DNA of 64,000 nt from Amia ocellicauda (lineage: Eukaryota; Chordata; Actinopteri; Amiiformes; Amiidae), in NCBI RefSeq assembly GCF_036373705.1, contig NC_089850.1:34768233-34832232 (forward strand), given 5' to 3'. How positions within the stretch are numbered: the stretch's first letter is position 1; each line of letters starts with the position of its first letter. This document shows positions 22,801-34,335 of this stretch, in pieces. The notes below the pieces were generated by a model. It had not been told where the DNA came from, did no database searches, and saw nothing but the letters and a program-made list of their open reading frames with translations. The position numbers were made by a program, and so were the translations under genes.

Positions 22801-24622
22801 TCAGACTTACCCATGTCTTCCCTTTTCAAAGCTTCTGCAACACCCACACCTGACTGATCACATCTGGTCACCAGGCGTCATGGAGAGGCTGTTGGCGATC
22901 TGTGGAGAGTCCTTGGAGGACATTGACAGTCTGGCAGTGCGAGGGCTGCAGACTCTGCCCAAGAAGGAGGTAAAGAGAAATGACTAGAGTAGTTTTGGAG
23001 TCTAATGTCGGAATTGGATGAGTCTCTGGTCGGTTGACAGCATATGTGTGTAGATGGAGGCTGAGCACGGCCCTCTTCTCTGCTCAGATTCACAGATACG
23101 CTACAAAGCAACTGGAGCAGATGACCGGTGCCCTTTCCATGTCGGAGGAGCAAGGAAAGCCAGTTATCTTGAGGGCCATCTCTGGTTTGGGCACCAGCCT
23201 CCAGTTTTGTGAGAATGGAACAGTCAAGAAACTTATCCCCAAAGTTTACCACCAGGCAAAGGTTTGCATAGAAAAGGTATGTCTTAGAATGTTTCCTTGG
23301 TTTCATTGTGAAGATTATGTTTTTTCTTGGATCTGGTCAATCTCCCACTCGCTGTGATGTCGACCACATTCTTCTGTGGAGTTTAAGTGTAGCTCCTCGT
23401 ACGCCTTTCTACTCATTTACTTCAAGCTGTATTACCGAATGAGGACAGGCCAGTGCTGACGTGCCGCGTCTGTCCATGTGCTTGTGTTGCAGGCGGACCC
23501 GGAGATCCGCAGGGCCACGGTGGTTCTGCTGGGAGCGCTAGTGAAGAGGGCTGTTGGGAATGAAGTATTAAAGAAGCAGTGTCACGGCTCCCTGGCCAGG
23601 CTGCTGCTCCACCTCGAGGACTCCAACCCAGCAGTCTCCCAGGTAAATACGCTGGGCAGTGAAGACCCACAGTGGTATGTTTTTAAATGGCACCATGTGG
23701 AAATTGAATATAACGGGGGTAAAGACCATACAGCCAACCTGACGACCTCTGAGCAAAGAACAAATGGCAGCTCTCTTTGTATTACTCAGTGTGATATGAC
23801 TCTTCCCCCCCCAGGCCTGCCAGCGGACTCTGCAGCAGTGTGCGCCAGCTCTGAATCGCACAGCCTTCACCAGTCTGATTGAGGAGCACTTTGGACGAGT
23901 GCCCTTGGAACTCCCCTCCTTCATCAAGGAGGTGACCGCTGTCCTTGTAAGTCGCTGTTCACGACTTTCCTCTTGGCATTCTGTTTGGGTTCCGCTCATC
24001 ATGTGTGGGAATGTTTTCCAAGCCTGGTTGTCTGATGCTGTTTTCAGACCACTGGTTCTTGTATTTCCGCTGAAAGATGTTGTTTTACTCTTAGCAACAG
24101 ACCTTCCCCGGTGCGATGGGGGTGTACCGGGACGTTGTCCTACGCTACCAGAAGAGCCGTGACCCAGAGCTCAGAGCGAGTGCTGCTGTGTTCATCGGTA
24201 AGAGAGCCAGAGCAACAGAGCTCTGTCAAGAAAGCTTCTGTCCCACTATGTAAAGCAGTCGCACTGTCTCACACCTGTTGTTCTTCTGTGTCAGGGGCTC
24301 TTCTTGAGAAGATGGAGAAAGGCTTCTTCAACTTAATTCCTAGGATGAGACTCAACAAAGGTACGTGAACGTCTCTAGTTCATCACTTTGACGGCAGTGT
24401 TTTTGCTATTACTCTGATGCCAGAAGTTTTCACAGTTTATAAAACATGAAAGAATCAAAAGCTTTTGATTTGAGACCCTATCATTCATCAGTGAATCTGC
24501 CAAGCAAAGTGTATCTACAGCATTTTCCTCTCGTCACAGGTCTCTCTCGCCTTCTAAAGGACCAAGATTCAAGGGTCAAGAAGAAGGCAGCAGAAGCCAT
24601 GGTCCGCTTCCTGCAGGCCTAA
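14488..24622 (+). CDS. MROH-family HEAT-repeat protein, gene copy 2 (complete, 942 codons)
   Basis: Coding exons: 14488-14509, 14786-14910, 17242-17403, 17658-17783, 17873-17983, 18133-18212, 18535-18640, 18967-19062, 19385-19492, 19637-19769, 19903-19994, 20177-20329, 20614-20759, 21067-21184, 21278-21414, 21536-21673, 21914-22028, 22832-22969, 23088-23276, 23493-23642, 23815-23946, 24095-24197, 24295-24360, 24540-24622. These sum to 2829 bp in one frame. The ATG is chosen because an in-frame TAA lies two codons upstream in the same exon. The protein is almost entirely helical HEAT-like repeats and resembles the C-terminal half of long MROH1/MROH2-type proteins (about 1600 residues), so it is a short family member or lacks the N-terminal half. 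No signal peptide or membrane segment is seen. Intron 3 holds an antisense LTR and a Tc1-type MITE. Small uncertainties: exon 20 could end at 23261, and exon 23 could start at 24101. Family assignment is from recognition, not a search. Confidence 0.85.
14988..16824 (-). mobile_element. Solo-LTR-like insertion, antisense in intron 3 of MROH copy 2
   Basis: The block begins tgtagcgt and ends aacactaca, so on the - strand it has TG...CA ends with a short inverted repeat. It is flanked by AT-rich microsatellite DNA, so a target duplication cannot be read. A - strand AATAAA occurs at about 16205-16220. A 108-codon open frame (15748-16074, -) has no recognised domain. No gag, pol or env sequence is seen. 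An LTR of this size would be long, so the assignment stays tentative. GA-rich and AT tracts lie inside and beside it. Confidence 0.5.
16891..17104. mobile_element. Tc1/mariner-type MITE (intron 3, copy 2)
   Basis: The left end cagtgcagcacacaagtatt follows a TA dinucleotide, and the right end gtccaaatatgtatcatttc is its degenerate inverse. The inner arms (gctctgtactccagcac; ggctggggtacagagc) also pair. This terminal sequence is familiar from abundant fish Tc1-like MITEs. The right end is eroded and has no TA. Confidence 0.7.
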
Positions 24623-24733
24623 TGCATGGGCCCGGCCCCTCCCCCCGAGGGGCTCTCCGTTTCAACGTGTTGGAATTCCAGGCAGTAGTATGGGGGGGCG
24701 CCGTTAGGGACATAATTCACCCCATGGTACATA

Positions 24734-26308
24734 CACTATACACACTCCAGATTGTGTCTCAGAATATAGTGCGTTCATCTCAGTATTATGGGGGCCAAAC
24801 AGGCCATAATACATCAGATTGTGTGCATACTATATTTGGTTCACAACTTTGCATGCATACTGTATTGGTTTGTGTGAGTACTATGTTGGTTTGTGTGAGT
24901 ACTGTAATGGTTTGTGTGAGTACTATGTTGGTTTGTGTGAGTACTGTAATGGTTTGTGTGAGTACTATGTTGGTTTGTGTGGGTTTGTGTGAGTACTGTA
25001 ATGGTTTGTGTGAGTACTATGTTGGTTTGTGTGAGTACTGTATTGGTTTGTGTGAGTACTATGTTGGTTTGTGTGAGTACTGTAATGGTTTGTGTGAGTA
25101 CTATGTTGGTTTGTGTGGGTTTGTGTGAGTACTGTAATGGTTTGTGTGAGTACTATGTTGGTTTGTGTGAGTACTGTATTGGTTTGTGTGAGTACTATGT
25201 TGGTTTGTGTGAGTACTGTAATGGTTTGTGTGAGTACTATGTTGGTTTGTGTGAGTACTGTATTGGTTTCTGTGAGTACTATGTTTGTTTGTGTGAGTAC
25301 TGTAATGGTTTGTGTGAGTACTATGTTGGTTTGTGTGAGTACTGTAATGGTTTGTGTGAGTACTATGTTGGTTTGTGTGAGTACTGTAATGGTTTGTGTG
25401 AGTACTATGTTGGTTTGTGTGAGTACTGTAATGGTTTGTGTGAGTACTATGTTGGTTTGTGTGAGTACTGTTATGGTTTGTGTGAGTACCATATCGGTTG
25501 TTCACGTGAGTCAACTGGGCGGGGCAGGACTAGGGACGAAGGGAAATCAAGGCGGAAGCAGCAGTGCGAGCTTTGTCCTCAAGCAACACATTACTGAATG
25601 ACTTGACATGTCATCTGAGCGAGACATCACAGATTACTTTTTTAATATTGTTCACACCGTGTCTATGGTTGACAGTTATGGGGCGCTGTTTGTGTCAGAC
25701 AAAATTTCATGCATGAAAGCGTTTTTGTGCGGCAATACAGATCTTGTCGACCAAAATGTACATTTTGTTCACAATTCCTATTTTGTCAGGAAAAGAACAG
25801 TATCTGCAGTTCATTTCGTGGAGGACATTATGAAAGAGGGTTTTCATTTCGTCCACAAAATGAAATGCAACTCTTACATTATGTGCACAGGACATCATTT
25901 TGTGGACATAATGCAGACTCGGGTGTATATTCGGTCCACGGAAGGCAACGTGCATTTTACTTTTCATCCACAGCAAGTATTTAGGAGGACAAACTCATGA
26001 TGTGGATATACTGTATCCACATCATGCAGTATATGTAGAATATACTCATTATGTGCAAATAAAGGTCATTTTGTGTGACAAAACGGGAATTATGTGAACG
26101 AAATGTGCATTTTGGTCTACAAGATGTGTATTGCTGCACAAAAGCACTTTCATGCATGAAATCATTTCGCACACAAACCAATACAGTACACACACAAACC
26201 AATACAATATACATACATAATTGTGATCCAGTATAGTATGCACACAATCTGATATATTATGGCCTGTTTGGCCCCCATGATTAAATGTGTGCATCTCATT
26301 ATATAGTG
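24734..26308. repeat. Foldback element 1 (unit 2 spacer)
   Basis: Same element as at 4374-5487, enlarged to 1575 bp by the expanded minisatellite. The right arm carries several base changes not shared by the other two copies. Confidence 0.8.
24867..25494. repeat. 21-bp minisatellite, about 29 units
   Basis: The 21-bp unit is expanded to about 29 copies, mostly alternating tatgtt and tgtaat types, so the effective period is 42 bp. Two extra 10-bp partial units (ggtttgtgtg) occur at about 24972 and 25108, which suggests block duplication of a longer segment. Confidence 0.95.
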
Positions 26309-26404
26309 ATTCTGCCTGAGAGGCTCTCTGTCTCTGCTTCCAGTGCTGTTTCACTCCGGACCGGCTCTTTGTCACTGGTGTAATCTCCCCTCTCTGCAGG
26401 CTGT

Positions 26405-27921
26405 GGTTCACCGCGCCGGCACCATCGTGATCTGGGGTTGTTGTCCAGGCACCGGCATCTCAGCGGTGTCACAGACCTCCAGAGAGAGCGAGAAGGAGCC
26501 AGTCCGGTGCATGTGGAAAGCTAAAACTCAAACATCTGTACTCTAGAGACCAGCGTGTCTAGGCCGGGCTTTGCTCCTCAGGAGGCAGAGAGCAGGTCTG
26601 AGGTGAGGGTCCGATGACCTCCGGGCCAAGCATGTTCTCCTCCTCTGTCCCGGAGGCTCTAATTCTCATAATCTCAGGGATTCTTTCCATGACCTTATCC
26701 CTCGAGGTATGGGACTGCTGGAGAGTCAGGCCGTGGAGCAGCCGCTCCTGTCCTCCGAACCTGCAACGCTGTCTGAAGCTGTGGCATCTGCCCTGAGGTG
26801 GCCAGAGCAGGTTCGTTTCTTTTGTGCTTGCGGTTGGGCGGTTGTCCCCTTGTCGGACCCCTGTGCAGAGCCACTGCTTGTTTTGGATTTGCTTTTCCTT
26901 TTGTCCGATCCAGCACCCAATCTAATGCACTCTACAGCTGCAACGATTCTGGGATTCCCTTCTCATCCCCCGTCCTGTTGCTGCCGGGGGGGCAGTTTTC
27001 ATCTGTGAGACGGTCTCTGCCACGACGTCCCTCGGCCCAGTGCCTCCCGCAGCTCTGCTGTCTCTTCCTGTCGGTGCTGGCAAGGCAGATCTGTTGTTGT
27101 TCTGCTCAGGGGGGCAGTTCACCATGACGGGGCCCGTTGTCGTTGTTTTTGCTGGAGGAGGGAGTGCGGCTTCTGCCTCGACTCTCAAGAGTTGTAGAGT
27201 CCAGAACATCGGGCCCCGCCATGGTGAACCGCCCTCCTGAGCAGAAGAACAGACCCGCCTTGCCAACACCCACTGAAAGGGAGATCGGGACCTCGATAAA
27301 CCCCAGGCTGAACAGCATCGTGACAGAGAGCATCTCGCAGATGGCGATGGGAATGGGGTGAAAGTGCGAGACCCAGAACTATTGCAGCTGGAGGGTGCAT
27401 TAGATCTGGCACTGGCTCGAATAGAAAGAGTATCAAAAACCAAGACAGGCAGTGGCTCTGCACAGGAGTCCGACAAGGGGACAACCGCCCAACCGCCAGC
27501 ACAAGAGAAACGAACCTGCTCTGGCCACCTCAGGGCAGATGCCACAGCTTCAGACAGCGTTGCAGGTTCGGAGGACAGGAGCAGCTGCTCCACGGCCTGA
27601 CTCTCCAGCAGTCCCATACCACGAGGGAAAATGTCATGGAAAGAATCCCTGAGATGATGGGAATTAGAGCCTCCGGGACAGAGGAGGAGAACATGCTTGG
27701 CCCGGAGGTCCTCGGACCCTCACCTCAGACCTGCTCTCTGCCTCCTGAGGAGCAAAGCCCGGCCTAGACACGCTGGTCTCTAGAGTACAGATGTTTGAGT
27801 TTTAGCTTTCCACATGCACCGGACTGGCTCCGTCTCGCTCTCTCTGCAGGCCTGTGACACCGCTGAGATGCCGATGCCTGGACAACAACCCCAGATGACG
27901 ATGGTGCTGGTGCGGTGAACC
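26405..27921. repeat. Foldback element 2 (unit 2)
   Basis: Same 1517-bp inverted repeat as in unit 1, with a few single-base changes private to this copy. Confidence 0.88.
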
Positions 27922-27957
27922 ATTCCATGGTTAATGCCAAAATGGCTGATCCCTGAG

Positions 27958-29045
27958 GGTTTGTGACTTGCAAAACTACTCAAACTAATCTATCCAATTA
28001 GGTTGCAAGGAAGAGGAGTCTGCTTTCAACCAATCAAGCATCACAGTCTATGAGGATCCGCCTCCAACTGCCCTGCAGGTTTGAAAGAGCGATGGAGGGA
28101 ATTAGTTTTGAAGGAGAGAAGGAAAGGATAGAGCCTGTATATCACTATAATACTGCACTTAATACAATGATTAAAACCGTATAACACTATGCATTTACGT
28201 GTATATTTAATATTTAGCTGATTGATCTGTGCAACATTAATCATACAATTGTGCATAAAACGGAGTACGTAGACTACATTACCTCAAGTTCGTGTCCTGT
28301 ATGAGCAGCAGGTCTTTCATGAAAGCGTTTGTCATTCCTGTCCTCTATACCATAGCCTGTATGTCAATGCACGTTTCAATGCCATGGATGTGGTTAAATA
28401 TAGCGCACATCTAGTTTTACTATCACAGACAGGTGTGTCAGAAAAGCTTTATTGACTGGCCTGGGGTAATCGTAAAGCACGTGTACCTGGGGTAATATAC
28501 TCGCCTACACCGCTGTATTGATGACCGGGGTTTTCACACAGATTCAGAGCTCGGGTATTGCAGTGCGTCTGCTCTGCATGCAATATAAACGCAGCTTCAC
28601 TGAATATTGTGAATATATGTCATATGTGTGACTGAACTCAGAAAGGACTGCATTGGTATGAATACAGGCTTGAATGCAGCCTTTAAAGTAGTGTTCATGT
28701 ATGTTAAAAAAAACTGCAAGACCGTATGCTGTAGGTTCTTACTTTAACAGCGTACATATGTAGCCACTCGATGCACAATTGTATGATTAATGTTGCACAG
28801 ATGAATCAGCTAAATATTAAACATATACACGTACATGCATACAGTGTTATACTGTTTTAATCATTGTATTAAGTGCAGTATTATAGTGTTATACAGGCTC
28901 TATCCTTCTCTCCTCCTTCAAAACGAATTCCCTCCGTCGCTCTTTCAAACCTGCAGGGCGGTTGAAAGCGGACTCGTCCTCCTCTTTGCAATTTGATTGG
29001 ATGGATTCAACGACTACCCAAGGTAGTTTTGTGAGTCGCAGGCTC
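27958..29045. repeat. Foldback element 3 (unit 2)
   Basis: Same inverted repeat as 7137-8223. A one-base difference in an A-run and several substitutions are private to this copy. Confidence 0.85.
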
Positions 29046-29466
29046 AGCCACATGGTTTAAAATGTGATTTGGATTTGAAGCAAAGAAAATGTTAAATACA
29101 TAATAAAAGTGTATGCAGCCTCAGTATATAGTGTATGCTTCTCATATGTCTAAGAGCCAGCTCGCACAGCAGAGGACCCGAATCTATTTATAAACATATA
29201 AACAAATTAAGATATGAATAATCAAAATATTTACATGAATAGAATTAACTAATTCCAACTCACTCACAGCAGCCGAGGAGAGAGAGGAAGGACAGCTGTG
29301 AAAACAACAGCTGGAAAATGATTATATGATGCAATATTCTATTTTGTCTGTCAGATTGCATTCGTTTTGAATTGTTACATTTATATGCACTTTGCTTATA
29401 TGCATTAAAAAAGTTATACTTTAAATTCACGTGTATTAGCATCCTTCTTTTTTACATTTATTTATT

Positions 29467-29960
29467 TACAAACTTTCAGCTTCTACCACATCGCTGGGGA
29501 GTTTGTTACGACTCTCTGTGTGAAGAAGTGTCTCTTGTTTTCCATTTTGAATGCCTCGAAGCCCAATTTCCATTTGTGTCCCCGGGTGCGTGTGTCCCTG
29601 CTGATCTGGAAAAGCTCCTCTGGTTTGATGTGGTCGATGCCTTTCATGATTTTGAAGACTTGGATCAAGTCCCCACGTAGTCTCCTCTGTTCCAGGGTGA
29701 AAAGGTTCAGGTCCTCAGTCTCTCAGTAGGACTTTCCCTTCAGACCTGGAATAAGTCTGGTTGCTCTCCTCTGAACTGCCTCTAGAGCAGCGATATCTTT
29801 CATGAAGTGTGGAGCCCAGAACTGTCCACAGTATCCAGATAAGCTCTAACTAGTGCATTGTACAGTCTGAACATCACTGCCCTTGTTTTAAATTCTACAC
29901 TTTTGACAACGTACCCTAACATTGTGTATGCCTTTTTATTGCCTTTTTATCTTGGTTGTT
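29467..29960 (-). mobile_element. CR1-like LINE, 3' part of ORF2 (unit 2)
   Basis: On the - strand the frame gives the end of a CR1/L2-type reverse transcriptase [14 protein letters not shown], then after frame changes RGDLIQVFKIMKGIDHIKPE, TRGHKWKLGF and FFTQRVV. Several stops and frameshifts make it dead. Its 3' end is lost in the deletion that fuses it to upstream spacer DNA at about 29465. Confidence 0.8.
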
Positions 29961-31656
29961 CCATGGTGGGGATAAGGTGGGGCTAACGATTCTTGGTGGG
30001 GCTGTAGGTGTCCTGTTTCAGTTAACTGCTTATGGTTTGATACAGCTCTGTCTTTACATATTGTATTCATTTTGTATATGTCTTTCATTTTATATTATTA
30101 GGTGTGAATTTGGATACTTTAGTTAACTTTGTGATGTAGATAAACACAGTGTGTTATCTTAACTGCTGTTAGCCTAGTCTTATGCTAGTTGTTAGTGGGA
30201 TTAGTGGGAGTAATATTTCATACTATCTTTCAGTGTAGCTGTTTAAACAAATGCATTAAGATTGTAGTAAGATATGTGAATTATCTTTCATCGACTCAAA
30301 TACCGATGTATCTAGCCTTTACTTTAGAGTAGATTGAATTATTTCTTATGTAGACATTGTTGTCTTGTTGTCCAGTTTCACGCTGTTTCATGTTATTGAT
30401 CCCTGTGGAAATGAAGATCGTGTTTCCGGTTCCTTGATGTGAAGGTGTTGAAATATGCACAGTAATGCATACGGAGAACAGTACACTATACTTCAAGGCC
30501 TATGACACTTGCCATCCCAATGTAACTTAATGACATTACTTTGACATGAAATGTGCTCTGTATTAAACCATTCATATTAATACACTGAAATAAAATATTA
30601 AGTACACCATGGTGTGTTCTGTGGTTTTAACATTATTCTGTAATTTTCTTTTCCTGGATTTTCACATGCACACACAAACACCTGCACACATCTACAGCAG
30701 GTTATATACTGAATAGATTATATGCGTTCATGTGCATTTACCTCTTGAGTACATGTTGTGCATTTCACTTTCAGTGCATATATAATGGCATCATTTAGCA
30801 AGAATGTCAATGGAAATAACTATAAAACATGAAAGGAAATGCTGAAGGTGAAAATACTTCTTTATTACTTAATGGAACCATAACAGAGTTATAGTAAGGT
30901 GTATATATAACTGTTAAAGATACGCCTTTTAGAGTTATAAATAACAATAAATATCACAAATAAGTCCAGGCTGGGGGTAGAAACCCACAACGTATGGCAG
31001 GCAGGGGAAGCCCCTTGCCTTTAAGGTAGCTGCAGTCTTGGGGAAGATCATTTCATATACAGTCAGGAGTTGCTTTCACAGAATACACTTGGGATTCACC
31101 ACACACATCAGCTGGGTATGACTGTCAAGCACCAGCAGCCTGATGTGACTGCGCTGCGCTCGGTGGTTTAAAGGGCTCTGAATTCCTGCAGCGGTGCCAG
31201 GGCACAGGTTTCCCATTCAGAAACTGGCTGCTCTCACACACTTATATGATTCTGGCTATATCGGCAATCGACACAGGCACATGTTTGCAAATTAAATAAC
31301 ATGCTAATGAAAAGTACCCTCTTGGAAACAGCATCCATATCTCAAATGTACTTTATTATATATATGCAACACAATATATTAAATATTGTGTTGCGTTTTG
31401 TTGAACACCTTGTGTAGTTTCTGCTCTCCCCGAAACATTCAGGAGTTTGCCTTATGCTCAGTAATGAAACCGCATCCAAATAATTCATATAAGCAATATG
31501 ACTGGGTACATTTATTGCAAAAAATAAAATGCATTGAAATATATAATGTTATTAATATCCATTTTATTATGTATACAATTATATTTGGGAGACACGCTGG
31601 TGCGCCGCACGCCTAAAGCGGATGCTAATAACAGGAAGTAACAGTAACGTCGTGAG

Positions 31657-32649
31657 CAGGGTTGCCAGACACTTCTCTCAAAATTCCCCTACTGGTGGAA
31701 AAAAAATCCCCCATTTTCAACTGTTTTCAGAAATTTTCCCCCATAAGTAAATGTGAATAAACAATACCATTTTTTTTGTGTGTGTATTATTGGGTATACC
31801 TTGCACGGATAAAATGTGAGAATAAATGCAGTTGCCAATGAAAAATGCTTTACAAACTTAGGCTTCCACAAATAGAGCATCCAGACAGCCCTGTTCTTGC
31901 TGACATTGTACATGTTGCTGTTCAACTTCTGCAGCATCTGTGGAGTTGGCTGAAAGCTCCTGCAGTCCTGTCCCTTCCACTCCGAGCAGTATGTGACTTG
32001 CAGCAGACTTTCCAAAGTCTTGGACTGAAGTCTGTTTCTTAGTTTTGTTTTCATCAGTGTGACAGTGCTGAAAGTAGTTCCATTGCTGCAGTTGAAATTG
32101 GTAGAGTTAACATGGTGAGGGCAAGCTCACTACCACACTGCTTGTTCCCGGCAGCATCCGTGTCTTCGCACACCCCAATCCAGAAGGATGACTCATCAGC
32201 TGTTTTGTTCCAGGCCTTGTTGGTTAAATTGGACCAGTGTTGTTCAGTTCCTCCTATGTCTTGGCTTGCATACCACCTGGAATTCGTTCGCAATAGCTGT
32301 GATGGGTCTCTTGATCTGTGATAATGCCTCTTTTGGGTGCAGCATGTCCAGTTTTTCCAGTATGTTGATGTTGGGTGGCAGTCGAGCCTTCAGTTGATGT
32401 GCCATCTGCACCAGCATCGCCTTGCACTTCTCCTTCCCTGACTCTACAGCCCCTTTAAGCCTGTCTGCATAGGAAGTGAAATCATAACATAATCATAACT
32501 AGTAGAAAGAATGAAAAATATGAATAAAATATTACAGAAATCCCCCATTTCAATCTGAATCCCCCCATCTGAAAAATATTATCCCCCATGAAATCTTTCC
32601 CCTATTTTTCCCCCCATGGCTTTGATTTCCCCCCAATCTGCCAACCCTG
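31657..32649 (-). mobile_element. hAT transposon remnant (unit 2)
   Basis: Same element and same ends as 11779-12771, with the same 8-bp target duplication and the same frameshift. It inserted before the duplication. Unit 3 ends before this point. Confidence 0.85.
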
Positions 32650-33483
32650 GTCGCGAGTATGGCAAGCCAGCGAGCTCAGAAAGCGCGGACCGCGGGCGAT
32701 TAATCGTGAGTTTCGCGGGTGGGGCCAGCGATTATGGCCAGTTTACGAGTTTGAATGAGGTTTAGGTCGACATCAACCGACAGATCTTGCGATCCCCCAA
32801 AAAGGATAATAAAGGAAAGAACAAGAGCCTTTACCGCAACTTGGAAAATCGCTCTTTTGTTTTGACCGTGTGGACAAACTCTGGCAATAAGGACATGATA
32901 AAAACATGGTATTTGGGACCCCAGAACAGCCCAGAAGGAGCGGTTAGATTGTACGTGTCAAGTGAACATGGCGGACATTAAAGCGCAGGCGTTGCCGTGC
33001 AGGCAGACGAGACAGCCGACGTGTATACAAAATGAATCAGCTCTCGGTGAGATCTTTTGAATTCATTATTATACAGATACACTTAGCAGTATTGTGTCTG
33101 TAGGCTATTACAGTCGTGAAGATATTTGTTTTTGACACATTCATTTGTATTCCACAAATAAACTGGTATTTCGTTATATGCCTATGTGTTGTGACATATA
33201 ATGTAGGCTATTCTTTGTATATGTACAGTTGATTATGTGTGTGTTTTTTACGATAATATCACGTATTTTGTTTTTATTTTCCAAAGAACAGCATTTTGGC
33301 AATTTAAACACAATTTAATCATATTATAATACAATCTGAATGTTGTCATATAATGGTACTGCTGTATATTTCCGACAGTTGCTTTTCATTGTGGGTAGAG
33401 GGTGACTTACGTCAGTCCGGAAGTGAAACGCATTACTCAATAATTCATGTTTTTCACGCGTTATTTATTTATCAATGCATATA

Positions 33484-33600
33484 CAGTGTCAGTATAACGA
33501 TGACGATGATGATGATGATGAAGATTATATCGCATGTTTATGCGATATAATCTTCTTCATCATCATCATCATCATCATCGTTATGGTTATACTGACACTG
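33484..33600. repeat. 117-bp hairpin upstream of the copy 3 promoter
   Basis: This is the same hairpin as in unit 1, with the same total length. The ATC run on the right arm is purer here (uninterrupted atc triplets), so the trinucleotide part has been homogenised or is slipping. Confidence 0.8.
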
Positions 33601-33616
33601 TGACACTGGGCAATTG

Positions 33617-33714
33617 TTACGTCATCATAGCATGCCTTGCAAACAATAGCATATAAAACGCTGGCAAAGAATCATTAGCTGTGCTTTCAGTCAGAAGAAC
33701 CTATTCTGGAGTTG
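33617..33714 (+). promoter_or_regulatory. Promoter and non-coding exon 1 of MROH copy 3
   Basis: It is identical in layout to the copy 2 promoter: CRE-like octamer 33617-33624, TATA box 33651-33658, exon 1 ending at 33714 before gtgaga. Each gene in the array therefore has its own promoter. Confidence 0.6.
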
Positions 33715-33961
33715 GTGAGATTGTATTTAATTTATTTTTGTTCTGTTTGTGTATTAATATCTTATCATCGGATAGATTTAGTAGGGCATTGTATTGGTCA
33801 TTTGCAGTTTAGAAGTTATAAGCAGCTCCGCTTTAATTGATGATACTATTGTAATATCCTACTGACAAGAAATGCAGCTTACGCGACTTACCTGTAGTTT
33901 TCTATTGGAAATGTTGATTTTGAAGGAAATGAAATGAGATTTGCAAAGTATTTTCTAATTA

Positions 33962-33964
<3 letters not shown>

Positions 33965-33996
<32 letters not shown>
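33965..33996. repeat. AT dinucleotide microsatellite (intron 1, copy 3)
   Basis: Shorter homologue of the run at 14097-14146. Confidence 0.95.
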
Positions 33997-34000
<4 letters not shown>

Positions 34001-34335
34001 TTGAAAACAAAATGCAATATGGTCATCTTGTGTCAGTGTAATTTGTTCTAAATATGGCCTGATAGGGTGTTACTGTACTAGCAGAATGCATTGATACTGT
34101 ATTTATTTTTTACACTCCAATTCAATATATAAAATCAATGTGAATAATGGAATCATGTACATATTTGTTTTAACATTCTTTTAACACATTTTTAATTAGT
34201 TATTCATTTTGCTAATGAGTATATCACCCTCATTTGCACGGGTTCTCAATGATTTAACAAATTAGTCCGTTGCTTAAATTTGTTTTTGCTTTGCTTAACT
34301 GTGTTTTTATATTGTATTATGCAGAAGAATAACAA

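Noticed and set aside
22871-22969. Alternative start of exon 19 at the acceptor just before 'gcgtcatgg'
   Set aside because: It would break the phase set by exon 18. The acceptor at 22831 keeps frame and adds residues that fit the HEAT repeat.
24977-25597. Long repetitive frames of 130-206 codons on both strands in unit 2
   Set aside because: They are products of the expanded 21-bp minisatellite, not genes.
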